Of a stretch of 64,000 nt of DNA, positions 1 through 13,310 are shown in pieces. Both the position numbers and the translations under genes were made by a program. Under the pieces are notes generated by a model. The model saw only the letters and a list, made by a program, of their open reading frames with translations, did not search any database and was not told where the DNA came from. Within the stretch, counting starts at the first letter, position 1. Every line of letters starts with the position of its first letter. The stretch is from Ailurus styani. Its lineage: Eukaryota; Chordata; Mammalia; Carnivora; Ailuridae. The DNA lies in NCBI GenBank assembly GCA_002007465.1, contig LNAC01000065.1, positions 661,489 through 725,488 of the forward strand, read 5' to 3'.

Positions 1-1610
1 GGAGGCCATCCTGGGAATAAAAGTCCTCCTAGATCCCAGTATCCCCCTATTTAACCTTGATGTGCACCAATACCCTATCCCCAAGCATGTAGGGTCATTA
101 TCGCCCACAGCAGTTGCAGCAATGGCCCATTGGTAGTCTGGGACCAGGTGGGGCACTGCATATATGCACAAATGGGATGTGCCCTATTAATATAAATCAC
201 TTCTGGCAAGCCAAGCCCTCGGTGATGAACCCAGCCCAACTCCAATCCCCAGCCACAGCCCTCAGAACACATATGCCCTTATTAATATCCCTCAGCAGGC
301 TCAGTTTTGAGACCACATAAGTTTATATTTGCACACTCTTTGAGTTAGGGTACTTTAAGAAATACCAGATTGCAAATATGTTTCCCAATTTGTCACTTGT
401 TTTCTTCCTTTGTACATGATATTTCTTTGCCCTACAGAAAATTTCCCATCTATATAATCTATAATCTATAATTTTGATCTAAGGAGTGACATTGGGAGTC
501 CAAGTTTTGTTTGTTTTTTTGCAGATGGGATAATCTAGTAATTCCAACATGAAGTTGTTTTGAAATGTCACTTTTATACTAAACTCTTATATGTATTTGG
601 GTCTAAAAAAGAGAATGCTTTTAAAAGTCTGTGTCTGGTGGTTACTGAAAACAAGAGGAGCCTATATACTTCCAAACACTTCCCCAAATACAATAAAGTA
701 TATGCGTGGGTTCACCATATCCTAGAATCTATTGTAAACAGAGATTGTACAAGATACACTGAGCTGGAATTTTCCCAAAGATACACTGGGGGCTCCCTGA
801 GAACAGAGACCATTAGCCTGGAAGCTCCTTGAACTTGTCTACTCTGTCAAACAGTTGATTCCCTATGGGCAGCGATCCAGTTACCTCCTCTATCAGTGGC
901 CCAGATAAAACAGTAAGCTGTTTCTCCCTCCAACAGGAGAAAGGGCCTTTTTGATCCTATTAGAAAGGAATGCCCTGGGGCAGAGGTTCTGAAAACCACC
1001 AGGTACCAGCCCAACACACCCAGCCACTCCTTCCTCCTTGTTGACTATTTCTTAAAACTGCTCCCAGCCCTGGGGCTCCCTGAAGAGAAGATGGCAGTGT
1101 GTGCTGTGGCCAAGCAAGAATAAAGACCCCTTCTGTTTGGTTTCCGTGGTTGACACTCCTCCTGGCCAGCAAGAAACCCCTTGGGGGTGGAGAGTGGCCT
1201 CCTCTCACCCACAGCCAGGTAGCTCGGGTCAGGTACACTTCACCCTGCTCAGTGGCCCTGCAGGAAGATGAAGTCTTCAGCCTAACCGCTCTACTTTCCA
1301 TTCTCCATGTTACCCAGCACTGCCTCTCCTTTTCCAGCATTGCCAGCTGCCACCCTTCCCGTACTGGCCTTCCCCCTCCTCCTTCTGAATGTATTGTTTT
1401 TCCTTTCATAAAAATAAGCTTGCAGATTTCCTCAGGAGGGCTGAAGAAAGGAGCTGAGCAGAGAATCCTCTAGGTAGTTCTCTCTAGTGGGACAGAGCAG
1501 AGGATCCTGAGCTACAACTTAGCTGAAAACCAGAATGAGGGGGGTGGTTGGTACTTTCAAGATTGCCACAAGTCAAAGTTGCTCACTGCTCCCCAGACAC
1601 TGTGTTATCA
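1..1610. other. Intergenic sequence, no gene recognised
   Basis: I see no open frame with recognisable protein features, no CpG island and no splice-flanked exon. A short part around 780-840 (ggctccctgagaacagagac) resembles the 3' part of LINE-2 or MIR elements, but is too short to assign. The short open frames on both strands have ordinary chance composition. Confidence 0.6.
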
Positions 1611-1625
1611 AGAGTTCATGATTAA

Positions 1626-1841
1626 GGGCGCCTGGGTGGCTCAGTGGGTTAAAGCCTCTGCTTTCGGCTCAGGTCATGATCTCAGCATCCTGGGATCGAG
1701 GCCCACATTGGGCTCTCTGCTCAGCAGGGAGCCTGCTTCCTCCTCTCCCTGTCTCTCTGCCTGCCTCTCTGCCTACTTATAATCTCTCTCTCTCTGTGTC
1801 AAATAAATAAATAAAATCTTTAAAAAAATAAAAATAAAAAA
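1626..1841 (+). mobile_element. CAN SINE, young mustelid-type copy
   Basis: Full-length tRNA-derived SINE: a tRNA-like head with the gggcgcctgggtggctcag start, a body ending in a CT-rich tract, AATAAA motifs and an A-rich tail. Flanked by a perfect 15-bp target-site duplication, agagttcatgattaa, at 1611-1625 and 1842-1856. Such elements are transcribed by RNA polymerase III and copied by L1 reverse transcriptase. The perfect duplication indicates a recent insertion. Its tRNA-like head gives a spurious peptide beginning GAWVAQWVK that recurs across the window. Confidence 0.97.
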
Positions 1842-1930
1842 AGAGTTCATGATTAATATTTTATGGAGAACATGCAATTAATATATTAATAAAGACACAA
1901 TTAATTGTTCCCTCCTAGCAACCATATCTT

Positions 1931-2117
1931 TTTTTTTTTNATTTGACACAGAGAGAGAGATTACAAGTAGGCAGAGAGGCAGGCAGAGAGAGAGGAGAGA
2001 GGAGGAAGCAGGCTCCCTGCCGAGCAGAGAGCCCGATGCGGGCCTCGATCCCAGGACCCTGGGATCATGACCTGAGCCGAAGGCAGCGGCTTTAACCCAC
2101 TGAGCCACCCAGGCGCC
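1931..2117 (-). mobile_element. CAN SINE, antisense copy
   Basis: Reverse-strand copy: poly-T at the left, then the GA-rich tract and the tRNA-like head ending gccacccaggcgccc. A perfect 16-bp target duplication (ctagcaaccatatctt) lies at 1915-1930 and 2118-2133. An isolated N at 1940 sits in the poly-T/A tail, probably an assembly join over a homopolymer. Confidence 0.97.
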
Positions 2118-2133
2118 CTAGCAACCATATCTT

Positions 2134-2555
2134 ATTAAAGGCCTAGAGCCTCAAGTTTCCAACCTGGGGGTCACTCCACTGGCAGATCAGGTGGGTTCAG
2201 GTGTTCAAGGGAGATGAAGGAGCCAGCACCTCCCTTCTAAGTCAGACAGGGAACAGTGGGTAGCCTAGGAAGGGCCCAAAGCAAACAACAGGGCAGTAAG
2301 GGGTATCAGGAGGGAGATGGGGGAATGGAGAGTGCATTTCCAGCTCTGATGCTAACTGGAGGAAATTCAGGCTTCATTGAAACCACATCTAGCCCAGGAT
2401 GGTGGCAATATCCTCTCGAGGGATAATCACGAGGATGAGATGAAACTGCATATAAAGCAAGTATCTGCAACATACTGGAGACACAATAAACATAAATTAT
2501 TATTCCAATCAAAATATCCAAGACTCATAGGAAAGACCTTGCTTTATTCATGGAA
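2134..2555. other. Intergenic sequence, nothing recognised
   Basis: Unique-looking sequence between a SINE and the telomere-like block. The overlapping short open frames show no recognisable domain. Confidence 0.55.
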
Positions 2556-2559
2556 AGTG

Positions 2560-2759
2560 TTGTTAGTTAGCATCCTAATATTAACCTTAAACTTAACTAA
2601 CTGTAGCCCAAACCTAACCACAAACCTGAATCCCAAAACTTAGCCGTAAGCCAAATCCTAACTCTAAACTCTAACCCTAACCCTAAAACTAACCAGAAAC
2701 CATAAACACTAAACCCTACACAAGAAGCATAAAACTAACCAAAACCCTCAGGAAACAAA
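2560..2759. repeat. Degenerate telomere-like (CCTAAC)n block
   Basis: About 200 bp dominated by variants of CCTAAC/CTAACC/CTAAAC. The best-preserved part is ctaaccctaaccctaa at 2671-2686. It runs directly into the satellite on its right, whose monomers each carry a similar cctaaccctag stretch. It could be a decayed interstitial telomeric sequence or the decayed outermost part of the satellite; the sequence alone does not decide. Confidence 0.7.
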
Positions 2760-5700
2760 CCCAGAGCCCAAACTCAGCCTGATCCATGCCGGCAGCTCAA
2801 CCCCCAGGGAGCCCGCCTCAGCACCAGCAGATTGGGCCTACCATGCCTTGAGGGTCTAGCCCTAACCCCAGGTTGGCTATGCAGGACATTGTCCCCAAGG
2901 GCCTGCCATCAAAGCGCTATAGAGAGGAGACACATGAGGCACACCAGAGGCCTCTGCTTTCCACCCAGAAGGAAACCGTGCCATTTGGAACTCAGCAGAA
3001 CCCTAAGAGCAGGAGAAATCTGCTATGCCCACCAGAGGCAACACCCAAAGCCAGTGGCACCCTGGACACAAACCCAGAGGCTGACACACCCTGACCTACA
3101 CCCTCAAATCAGCCCCCGGGGGACCTCGCCTCACACCGGCAGATCAGGCCTGCCACACCCCTAGGCCCAAACCCTAAACCAAGCTTGGATTTCCAGGCAT
3201 TTGTCCCCAGAGGTCTGGCATTTAAGTCCTACAGAGTGGGGACACGTGAGCCAAACAAGAACACTCCATCTGGCCCCCAGGAGGAAGGCGTGCCATTTGG
3301 ACCTCCGCAAAACTTTCAGAGCTGGAGATAGCTGCTATGCCCCTCTGAGGCCACCCCCACTTTCACCACCCCTCAGGAAACAAACCCAGAGGATGACACT
3401 AAGCCTCACCTACACCACCAACACAGCCTCCCCGGTAGCTCCCCTCATCAACAGCACATTGGGCCTACCATGCCACTAGGGCCCAGCTCTAACCCTTGGT
3501 TGGCTTTTCAGGCCTTTGTCCTCAAAGGCCTGCCACCCATGTGCTACAAAGTGGGAACACCTGAGCCATTCCAGAGGTCTCTACTTTCCACCAGGAAGGA
3601 AACAGTGCCATTGAGAACTCTGGAGAACTCTCAGAGCAGGAGAAATCTGCTATGCCCACCTGAGGCCACCCCCAAGGGCAGCGGCACCCTGGGCACAAAC
3701 CCGGATCTTGACACTCACCTTGACCCAAGATGTCAATTCAGCCCCCCAGGGAGCTCGCCTCAGCACCAGCAGATTGGCCCTAGCATGCCCCTAGTCCTAA
3801 AATCTAAACCTAGCTTGGGTTTTCAGGCTTCTATCCCAAGAGGCCTGGCCTTTAAACCCTATATAATGGAGACACCTGAGCCATACCGGAGGATTCCACT
3901 TGCCCCCCAGAAGAAAACTGTGCCATTTGGACCTCCACAAAACATTCAGAGCAGGAGATACCTGCTATGACCCTCTGACGCCACTACCAACTTCACTGAG
4001 TGCCGGGAAACAAACCCAGAACCTGACACTCTCCCTGACCCACACCCTGAACTCAGCCACCCAGGGAGCTTGCCCAGGCGACAGCAGATCGGGCCTACCA
4101 TGCCCCTACTGCCTAGCCCTAACACTAGGTTTACTTTATAGGCCTTTGACCCAAGAGGCCTGCCACACACCCCTAAAGAGTGGGGACAACTGAGCCATAC
4201 CAGTGGCCTCTGCATTACACCCAGCAGGAAACCGTGCCATTTGGACCACTGCAAAACATTCAGAGCAGGAGATAGCTGCCATGCCCCCTGATGCCACCCC
4301 CACATTCATTTGCCCCTGGAAAACAAACCTGGAGCCTGACACTCACTGACACCTACGTCCTCAACTCAGCCCCCCAGGGAGCCTCCAGGGCTGGCATATG
4401 GGGACTACCTTGCACCTAGGCCCAAACCCAAACCCTAGCTTGAGTTTTCAGTCTTCTGTCCCCAGAGACCTGGCACTTAAGCCCTACAGAGTGGGGATAC
4501 CTGAGCCATATCAGAGCACTCCACTTCCCCCACCAGAAGGAAACCGAGCCACTTGGACCTCCGCAAAACATTCAGAGCAGGAGATAGCTGCCATGTTCCT
4601 CTGATGACACCCTCAACTTCATTGGCCCCTGGAAAACAAACCCAGAGCTTGACAATCAGCTTGACTCGTGCTATAAATTCAGCACCCAGAGAGCTCCTAT
4701 CAGCTATGGCAGATCAGGCCTACTACACATCTAGGGCCTAGCACAAACTCTAGGTTCAGTTTGCAGGCCTATGACCCCAGAAGCCTGGCACTTAAGCCCT
4801 ACAGAGTGGGACACCTACGTACCAGAGGAATCTTCCTGCCTCCCAGAAGGAAACCATGACATTTGAACCGCCACAAGACATTCAGAGCAGGAGATAGATC
4901 TACACCCCTTGGAGGCCACACCCAATTTCATTGCATGCTGGGAAACAAACCCAGAGCCTGACATTCAGCCTGACCCACACTCTCAACCCAGCACCTTGGG
5001 GATCTCGACTTGGTGCCAGCAGATATGTTCTCCATGCTCCTAGAGCCCAGTCCTAACCCTAAGTTGTCTTTGCAATCATTTTTCTCCAGAGGTCTGGCAC
5101 CCAAGTGCTACAAAGTGGGGAAACCTGAGCCATACCAAAAGCCTCCACTTTCCACCCAGAAGGAAAACATGCCATTTGCAACTCCTCAGAACCCTCAGAG
5201 CAGGAGAAATCTGCCATACCCATCTGAGCCTAACCCTAAGGTCAGCAGCACCCTGGACACAAACCTGGACCCAGACACTCACCCTGACCATGGCCTAAAC
5301 TCAACCCCCATGGGAGCTCACCTCGGGGCCAGAAGATTGGGCTTGCAATGCCCCTAGGCCTGAAACCTAAACCTAGTTTGGGTTTTCAGGCTTCTGCCCC
5401 ACAAACATTGCATATAAGCCCTACAGAGTGGGACACCTGAGCCATACCAGAGGCCTCTGCTTTCTACCCACAAGAAAACCATGCCATTTGGAACTCCACA
5501 GAACTCTCAGAGCAGGAGAAATCTGCTATACCCACGTGAGGCCACCCCCAAGGTCAGCAGCACCCTGGAGAGACACCCAGAGCCTGATGCTCACCCTGAC
5601 CTTTGCCCTCAACTCAGCCCCCCGAGGAGCACTCCTCATCACCAGCAGATCGGGCCTACCATGCCCCTAGACTTGAAATCTAACCCTAGACTGGGATTTA

Positions 5701-8700
5701 AGGATTCTGTCCAAAGAGGCCTTACACTTAAAGCAGTACAGAGTGGGGACACCTGGGCCATACCAGAGGAGTCCACCTGTCTCCAAGAAAGAAACCATGC
5801 CATTCTGACCTCCGCAAAAGATTCAGAACAGAAGCTAGCAGCTATGACACTCTGATGCAACCCCCACATTCACTAGGCACTGGGAAACAAACAGAGAGCC
5901 TCACACTCAGCTTGACCCATGCCCTCAAATCAGCACACCAGGGAACTCACCTCAGCTTTGGCAGGTGGGGCCTACCATTCCCCTAGGCCCTCGCCCTAAT
6001 CCTAGGATGGCTTTGCAGGCCTTTGTCCCCAGAGGCCTGCCACCCAAGCCCTACAGAATGGGGACACCTGAGCCATACCAGAGGTCTCCGCATACTCCCA
6101 GAAGGAAACTGTGCCATTTGGAACTCCGCAGAACACCCAGAGCAGGAGAATTCTGTATCACCACCTGAGGCAACCCCTAAAGTCAGTAACGCCCTGGAGC
6201 CAAACCGGAAGCCAGACACTCAAAGTGACATACACCCTCAACTCAGCCCCTAGAGAGCTTGCCCCAGAACTGGCAGATTGGGCCAGCCATGTCCATAGGC
6301 CTGAAACCTAACCCTACCATAGGCTTTCAGACTTCAGTCCCCAAAGACCTGGCATGTAAGCCCTGCAGAGTGGTGACACCTGAGCAAACAAGACAACTCT
6401 TCCTGCACTCTGAAGGGAACTGTGCCATGTGGAACTCCTCAGAATGCTCAAAGCAGGAGATAGCTGCTATTCCCCTCTGAGGCCACCCCCACATTCATTG
6501 GCCGCCAGGAAACAAACCCAGAGCCTAACTCTACCTGACCCCATGCCCTCAACTCGGCCCCCAGGAAGCTCGCCTCAGTTCTAGTAGATCAGCCCTGCCA
6601 TGTCCCGAACCCTAACCCTAGCTTGGGTTTCCAAGCTTCTATCCCACGAAGCAATGCACTCAAGCACAACAGAGTGGGGACAACTGAGCCATACTAAAGG
6701 CCTCTGCTTTCTACCCACAATAAAACCATGCCATGTGGAATGCCACAGAACTCTCAGAGCAGGAGAAATCAGCTATGCCCACCTGAGGCCAACCCCCAAG
6801 GTCAGCAACCCCCTCAACACAAACCTGAATCATGACACTTACCCTGATAAATGCCTTCAAATCTGTCCCCCAGGGAGCTCGGCTCAGCACCAGCAGGTTG
6901 GGCCTGCCATGCCCCTAGGCCACAACACTAACCCTAAGTTGGGGTTTCAGGCTTCTGTCCCAAGAGGCCTTGCACTTAAGCCCTACAGAGTGGGGACACC
7001 TGAGCCATACCAGAGGATGCCACCTGCCCCCAGAAGGAATCCGTACCATTTGGACCTCCACAAAACATTCAGACCAAAAGATGGCTGTTACGCCCCTAAG
7101 AGGCAACCCCATTTTCATTGGCCACCAGGAAACAAACCAAGAGCCTGATACTCTGCTGACCCACGCCCTCAACACAGCACCCCAGGAAGTCTGCCTCAGT
7201 GGTGGCAGATCAGACCTGCATTGCCTCTAGACCTGAATCTTTTTTTTTTTAAGATTTTATTTGTTTATTTGACAGAGAGGGAGAGGTTACAAGTAGGCAG
7301 AGAGGCAGGCAGAGAAAGAGGAGGAAGCAGGCTCCCCACTGAGCAGGGAGCCCAATGCAGGCCTCTATCCCAGGACCCTGAGATCATGACCTGAGCCAAA
7401 GGCAGAGGCTTTAACCCACTGAGCCACCCAGGCGCCCTCTAGACCTGAATCTTAATGCTAGCTTGTGTGTAAAGGCCTTTGTCCCAAGAGGCCTGCCACC
7501 CATGTACTACAAAGTGGGGACACTGGAGCCATCCTAGAGGCCTCTGCATTCCACCCAGAAGGACACCATGTCACTTGGTCCTCCCTAGAACTGTCAGAGC
7601 AGGAGAAATCTATTATGCCCACCTGTGATGAATCCCAAGGTCACTGTCCCCCTGGACACAAATACGGAGCCTGACACTCACCCTGACATGCCCTTGACTC
7701 AGCTTCCCAGGGATCACACCTCAGCACCGGTAGGTTGGGCTTCTTATGCCCCTAGGCCCCAACCCTAACGAAGGTTGGGGTTTCAGATTTCTGTTTCAGG
7801 AGCCCTTGCACTTAAGCCCTACAGAGTGGGGACACATGAGCCATACCAGAGGCCTCTGTTTTTCACCCAAAAGGAAACCATGCTATTTGCTCCTCCATAG
7901 AACACTCAGAGCAGGAGAAATCTGCTATGCACTCCGGAGGCCACCACCAAGGTCAGCATCTCCCTGGACAAAAACCAGGAGCCTGACAATCACCCTGAAC
8001 CACGCCCTCAACTCAGGCCCCCAAGGACCTCGCCTCACCGCTGGCAGATCAGGTCCCAAATATAACCCTAGGTTGTGGTTTCAGGCTTCTGTCCCAAGAG
8101 TACGTACACTTAAGATCTACAGACTGCGGACAACTGAGCCATGAAAGAGGATGCCACCTGCCCCAAAGAAGGATACCATACCATTTGGACCTCTGCAAAA
8201 CATTCAGAGAAGGAGATAGCTGTTATGCCCCTCTGAGGTCACTTGTACCTTCATTGGCAGCCGGGAAACCAACACAGAGCCTGACACTCTACCTGACCCA
8301 CGCCCTCAGCTCGGCAGCATGGGAGCCCGCCTCAGTGTTGGCAGATTGGCTCTGCCATATCCCTAGGCGTGATCCTAAACCCTAGCTTCTGTTTGCAGGC
8401 CTTTGTTCCCAGAGGCTTGCCAACCATGTGCTAAAAGAGGGAATACCTGAGCAATACCAGAGGCCTCTGCTTTCCACCCAGAAGGAAACAGTACCATGTG
8501 GTCCTCCATGGAACTCTCAGAGCAAGAGAAACCTGCTATACCCACCTAAGCCCACCCCAAGGTCCCCAGCCCCTGTACAAAAAACAGGAATCTGACACTC
8601 ACCCTGACCCAAGCCCTCAACTCAGCCAGGAAGGGACCTCACCTCAACGCCAGCAGGACAGGCCTGCCATGCCCCTACGTCCCAAGCCAAACCCTAGGTT

Positions 8701-11700
8701 GGGATTTCAGGCCTCTGTCCCAAGAGTCCTTGCACATAAGCCCAACAGAGTGGGCCAGAGGAAGTCATACCAGAGGAAGCCGTCTGCCCCCCAAAAGGAA
8801 ACCATACCATTTGGACCTCCGCAAAACTGTCAGACACGAGATAGCTGTTATGCCCCTCTGGAGCAACCCTCACCTTCAGCGCCTGCCGGGAAACAAACCC
8901 AGAGACTGACACTGTGCCTGACCAATGCCCTAAACCCAGGGAGCTCGCCTCACTGCTGGCAGATCAGCCCTAACATGCCCCTAGGCCAGAACCCCAATCC
9001 AACCTTCGATTTTCAAGATTCTATCCCAAGAGGCAGTGCAATTAAGCCCCACAGAGTGGGGACACCTGAGCCAAACCAGAAGCCTCGGCTTTCCACCAAG
9101 AAGGAAACCATGCCATCTGGTCCTCTGTAGTACTCTCAAGAGCAGGAGAAATCTTCTATGCCCACCTGAGTCCAACCCCCAAGTCAGCGTCCTACTGGAA
9201 AAAAAAACGGTAGCCTGACACTCACTCTGAGCACACGTCCTCAAATCAGCCCCCCAGAGATGTCGCATCAGCACCAGAAGATGGGGCCTGCCATGCCGTA
9301 GGACCCAAATCTAAGCCTAGTTTGAGGTTTCAGACATCCGTCCCAAGAGCCCTACTTGAGCCCTACAGAGTGGGGACACCTGAGCGACACCAGAGGATGC
9401 CACCTGCCCCCGAGGAGGAAAGCATACCATTTGGACCTCTGAAAAACATTCAGAGCAGGAGATAGCTGTTATGCCCTCTGAGGCCACCCCGACATTCAGT
9501 GACTGGCAGGAAACAAAACCAGAGCCTGACACTGTCTGACCATGTCCTCAACTCAGGCCCACATGGAGATTCCTTCAGTGCCAGCAGATCAGCGCTGCCA
9601 TGCCTCTAGGCCAGAACCCTAACCCAAGCCTCGGTTTTCAAGCATCTTTCCCATGAGGCAGTGCACTCAAGCCCCACAGAGTGGGGACACCTGAGCCATG
9701 CCAGAGGACGCAGCCTGCCCTCCAGAAGGAAAGCATACCACTTGGACCTCCACAAAACATTCAGAGCTGGAGATAGCTGTCATGCCCCTCTGAAGACACC
9801 CCCACCTTCCCTGGCCATCGGGAAACATAGTGCCTTACATTCTGCCTGATGCACACCCTCAATTCAACAGCTGGGGAGCCTGCCTCAGTGCCAACAGATC
9901 AGCCCTGCCATACCCCTAGGCCCGAACCCTAATCCTAGCTTGTGTTTGGTGGCCCTTGTCCCCAGAGCCCTGCCACCCATGTGCCACAAAGTGGCAAGAC
10001 CTGAGCCATACCAAAGGCCTCTGCTTTCCACCAGAAGGAAACCGTGCCATTTAGTCCTCCATACAACTCTCAGAGCAGGAGAAATCACCTATGCCCACCT
10101 GAATCCACCCACAAGGTAGGGGTTGCCCTGGACAAAAACTGGGTGCCTGACACTAACCCTGACACACAAACTCAACTCAGACCCCCAGGGACCTCGCCTC
10201 AGCACCAGGAGTTTGGGCTTGCCATGTCCTTAGGCCCCAATCCTAACCCTAGGTTGGAGTTTCAGGCTTCTGTCCCAAGAGCACTTGCATTTAAGCCCTA
10301 CAGAGTGGGGACACCTGAGCCATACCAGAGGACACCGCCTGGCCCCCAGAAGGAAACCATACCATTTGGACCTCAACAAAACCTTCAGAGTAGGACATAG
10401 CTGTTATGCCCCATCAGGCCACTCCCACATTCACTGGTCGCCCGGAAACAGACCCAAAGCCTGACACTCTGCCTGACTAACCCCTCAACTCAGTCCCCCA
10501 GGGAGGTCAGCTCAGTGCCGGCAGATCAGCCCTGCCAGGCCCCTAGGCCCGAGCCCTAACCCTAGCTTCGGTTTTCAAGCTTCTATCCCATGAGGCAGTG
10601 CACTTAAGCCATACCTGAGCCATACCAGAGGCATCTGCTTTCCACCCAGAAGGAAACTGTGCCATTTGGAACTCTGGAGAATAATTACAGGAGAAATCTG
10701 CTATTCCCACCTGATGGTACACCCAAGTTCATTGGCCCCCTGAACCTAAACTTGGAGCCTCACACTCAGTCTGACCCGTGCCCTCAACTCAGCACCTCAG
10801 GGAGCTTGCCTCAGCACTGGCAGATCAGGCCTACCAAGCCCCTACAGACTAGCCCTAACCCTAGGTTGGCTGGCAGGCCTTTGCCCCCAGAGGCCTGCCA
10901 CCCATGTGCTACAAAGTGGGGCACCTGAGCCATAGCAGGGGCCAGAAGGAATCCATGCCATTTGGACCTCCGCAGAAATCTCAGAGCAGGAGAATTCTGC
11001 TATGCCCACCTGAGGCCATCCCCAAGGTTAGTGTCCCCCTGGGCACAACCCAGAGCCTGACACTCACCCTAACCCAAGCCCTCAACTCAGACCCCCAGGG
11101 AGCTCGCCTCAGCACCGGCAGGTCAGGCCAGTCTTGCCCCTAGTCCTGAACATTAACCCTAGCTTTGGTTTTCAGGTTTCTGTCCCCAGAGGCCTGGCAC
11201 TTATGCCCTATAGAGTGGGAACACCCAAGCCATACCAGAGGACACCCCTTGCTCCCCAGAAGGAATCCGGGCCATTTGACCTCTGCAAAACATTCGGTAC
11301 AGGAGGTATCTGCTATGTCCCTTTGAGGCCAAACCTACCTTCATCGGCTCCCAGAAACAAACCCAGAGCCTGACACTCAGCGTAACTGATGCCCTCAGCT
11401 CAGCATCCCAGGGAGCTAGCCTCTGCACTGGCTGATCTGGACACCCATGTCCCTAGGTCCTAGCCCTAACCCTTGGTTGGCTTTTCAGCCCTTTGTCCCC
11501 AGAGGTCTGCCACCCACGCGCTACCAAGTCGGGACAACTGAGCCATACCAGAGACTGCCACTTTCCACCCAGAAGGACACCATGCCATTTGGAACTCCAC
11601 AGAACACTCAGGAGAAATCTGCTATGCCCACCTGAGGACATCCCCAAGGTCAGTGGCCCCCTGGAGACAAACCTAGAGCCTGACACTCATGCTGAGCCCC

Positions 11701-12395
11701 GCCCTCAACTCAGCCCAGTGGGAGCGTGCCTCAGCGCCAGCAGATCTTGTCTGCCATGCCCCTAGGCCCGATCCCTAACCCTAGCTTAGGGTTTTCAGGC
11801 TTCTGTCCCCAGAAGCCTGGCCCCCAAGCCATCCAGACTTGGGAAACTTGACCATACCTCAGGAGTCCACCTGCCATCCAGAAGGAAACAATGTCATTTC
11901 AAACTCTGCAATACACTCAGAGCAGGAGAGATCTTCATGCCCTCCTGAGGCCACCCCCACCTTCAGCAGCCCCCTGGACACAAACCCAGAGCCTGACACT
12001 CAGCCTGACCCATGCCCTTTACTCAGCACCCCAGGGAGCTTGTTCAGTGCCAGCTGATGGGTCCTGCCATGCCCTTCAGCTCTAACCTTAACCTTAGGTT
12101 GGCTTTTTAAAGGACCACTCCCAGAGGCCTGGCTTCAAATCCCAGAGAATGGCCCACCTGAGTTAAGCAGTGTCCTCATTCTACAACAATCATAGATCCT
12201 GCCTTTTTGAACTCCAGGAATGATTTAGAGCAGGAGGAATGTGAATGAAACCGTGAACCAATCCTTGTTTATTTATATTTTAATACCATACTTTACACAG
12301 AGCCTGACCCTGATCTTCTCCTTAATTCTGTCCCTCAATTCAGAGCTCTGTGAATGCTTCTACATATATGCAGATTACACATTCCATGCTCCTGG
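2760..12395. repeat. Tandem satellite array, ~311-bp monomer, two subfamilies
   Basis: A landmark (agatcnggcctnccatgcccctag and variants) recurs 30 times from 2831 to 12057. Spacings are mostly 305-319 bp (median 312, mean 311 after removing one SINE); three are shorter, at 297-299 bp. Each unit also holds cctaaccctag, an acagagtggggacacctgag block and an agaaggaaaccatgccattt block. Two subfamilies are visible. A has gagcaggagaaatctgct followed by atgcccacctgagg. B has gagcaggagatagctgct followed by atgcccctctgagg, then a cattggccgccgggaaac block. Left to right the order is A B A B B B B A A B A B A B, SINE, A A B A B A B B A B A A B A A, then a decayed terminal unit. Units look moderately diverged, so the array is not freshly amplified. 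Open frames up to 210 codons occur, but indels shift the frame between units and I do not regard them as genes. Confidence 0.95.
7242..7437 (-). mobile_element. CAN SINE inserted in the satellite
   Basis: Antisense young-type copy lying inside one monomer. It is bounded by a perfect 16-bp target duplication, tctagacctgaatctt, at 7226-7241 and 7438-7453. Removing the element plus one duplication restores a monomer spacing of 313 bp, so the array existed before the insertion. It is the only interspersed repeat seen within the array. Confidence 0.97.
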
Positions 12396-12434
12396 GTCTA
12401 CCACTATCTTTTCTTAAGACATGAGTGTAAACAC

Positions 12435-13310
<876 letters not shown>

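Noticed and set aside
4300..8900. CENP-B box in the type B block (ttcattggccgccgggaa and variants).
   Set aside because: It resembles the end of the motif (CGGG) but lacks the required TTCG and has the wrong spacing by one base, so it does not meet the consensus.
2832..11765. Open frames of 60-210 codons in the satellite, with recurring peptides such as KPYRVGTPEPYQ; type A units are open in one frame and the median length, 312, is divisible by three.
   Set aside because: Most unit lengths are not multiples of three, type B carries a stop (gagatagctg), indels shift the frame from unit to unit, and there is no promoter or splice context. The similarity of the frames follows from the DNA repeat.
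2760..12395. CRISPR-like array.
   Set aside because: The units are contiguous ~311-bp tandem repeats without unique spacers, in mammalian DNA.
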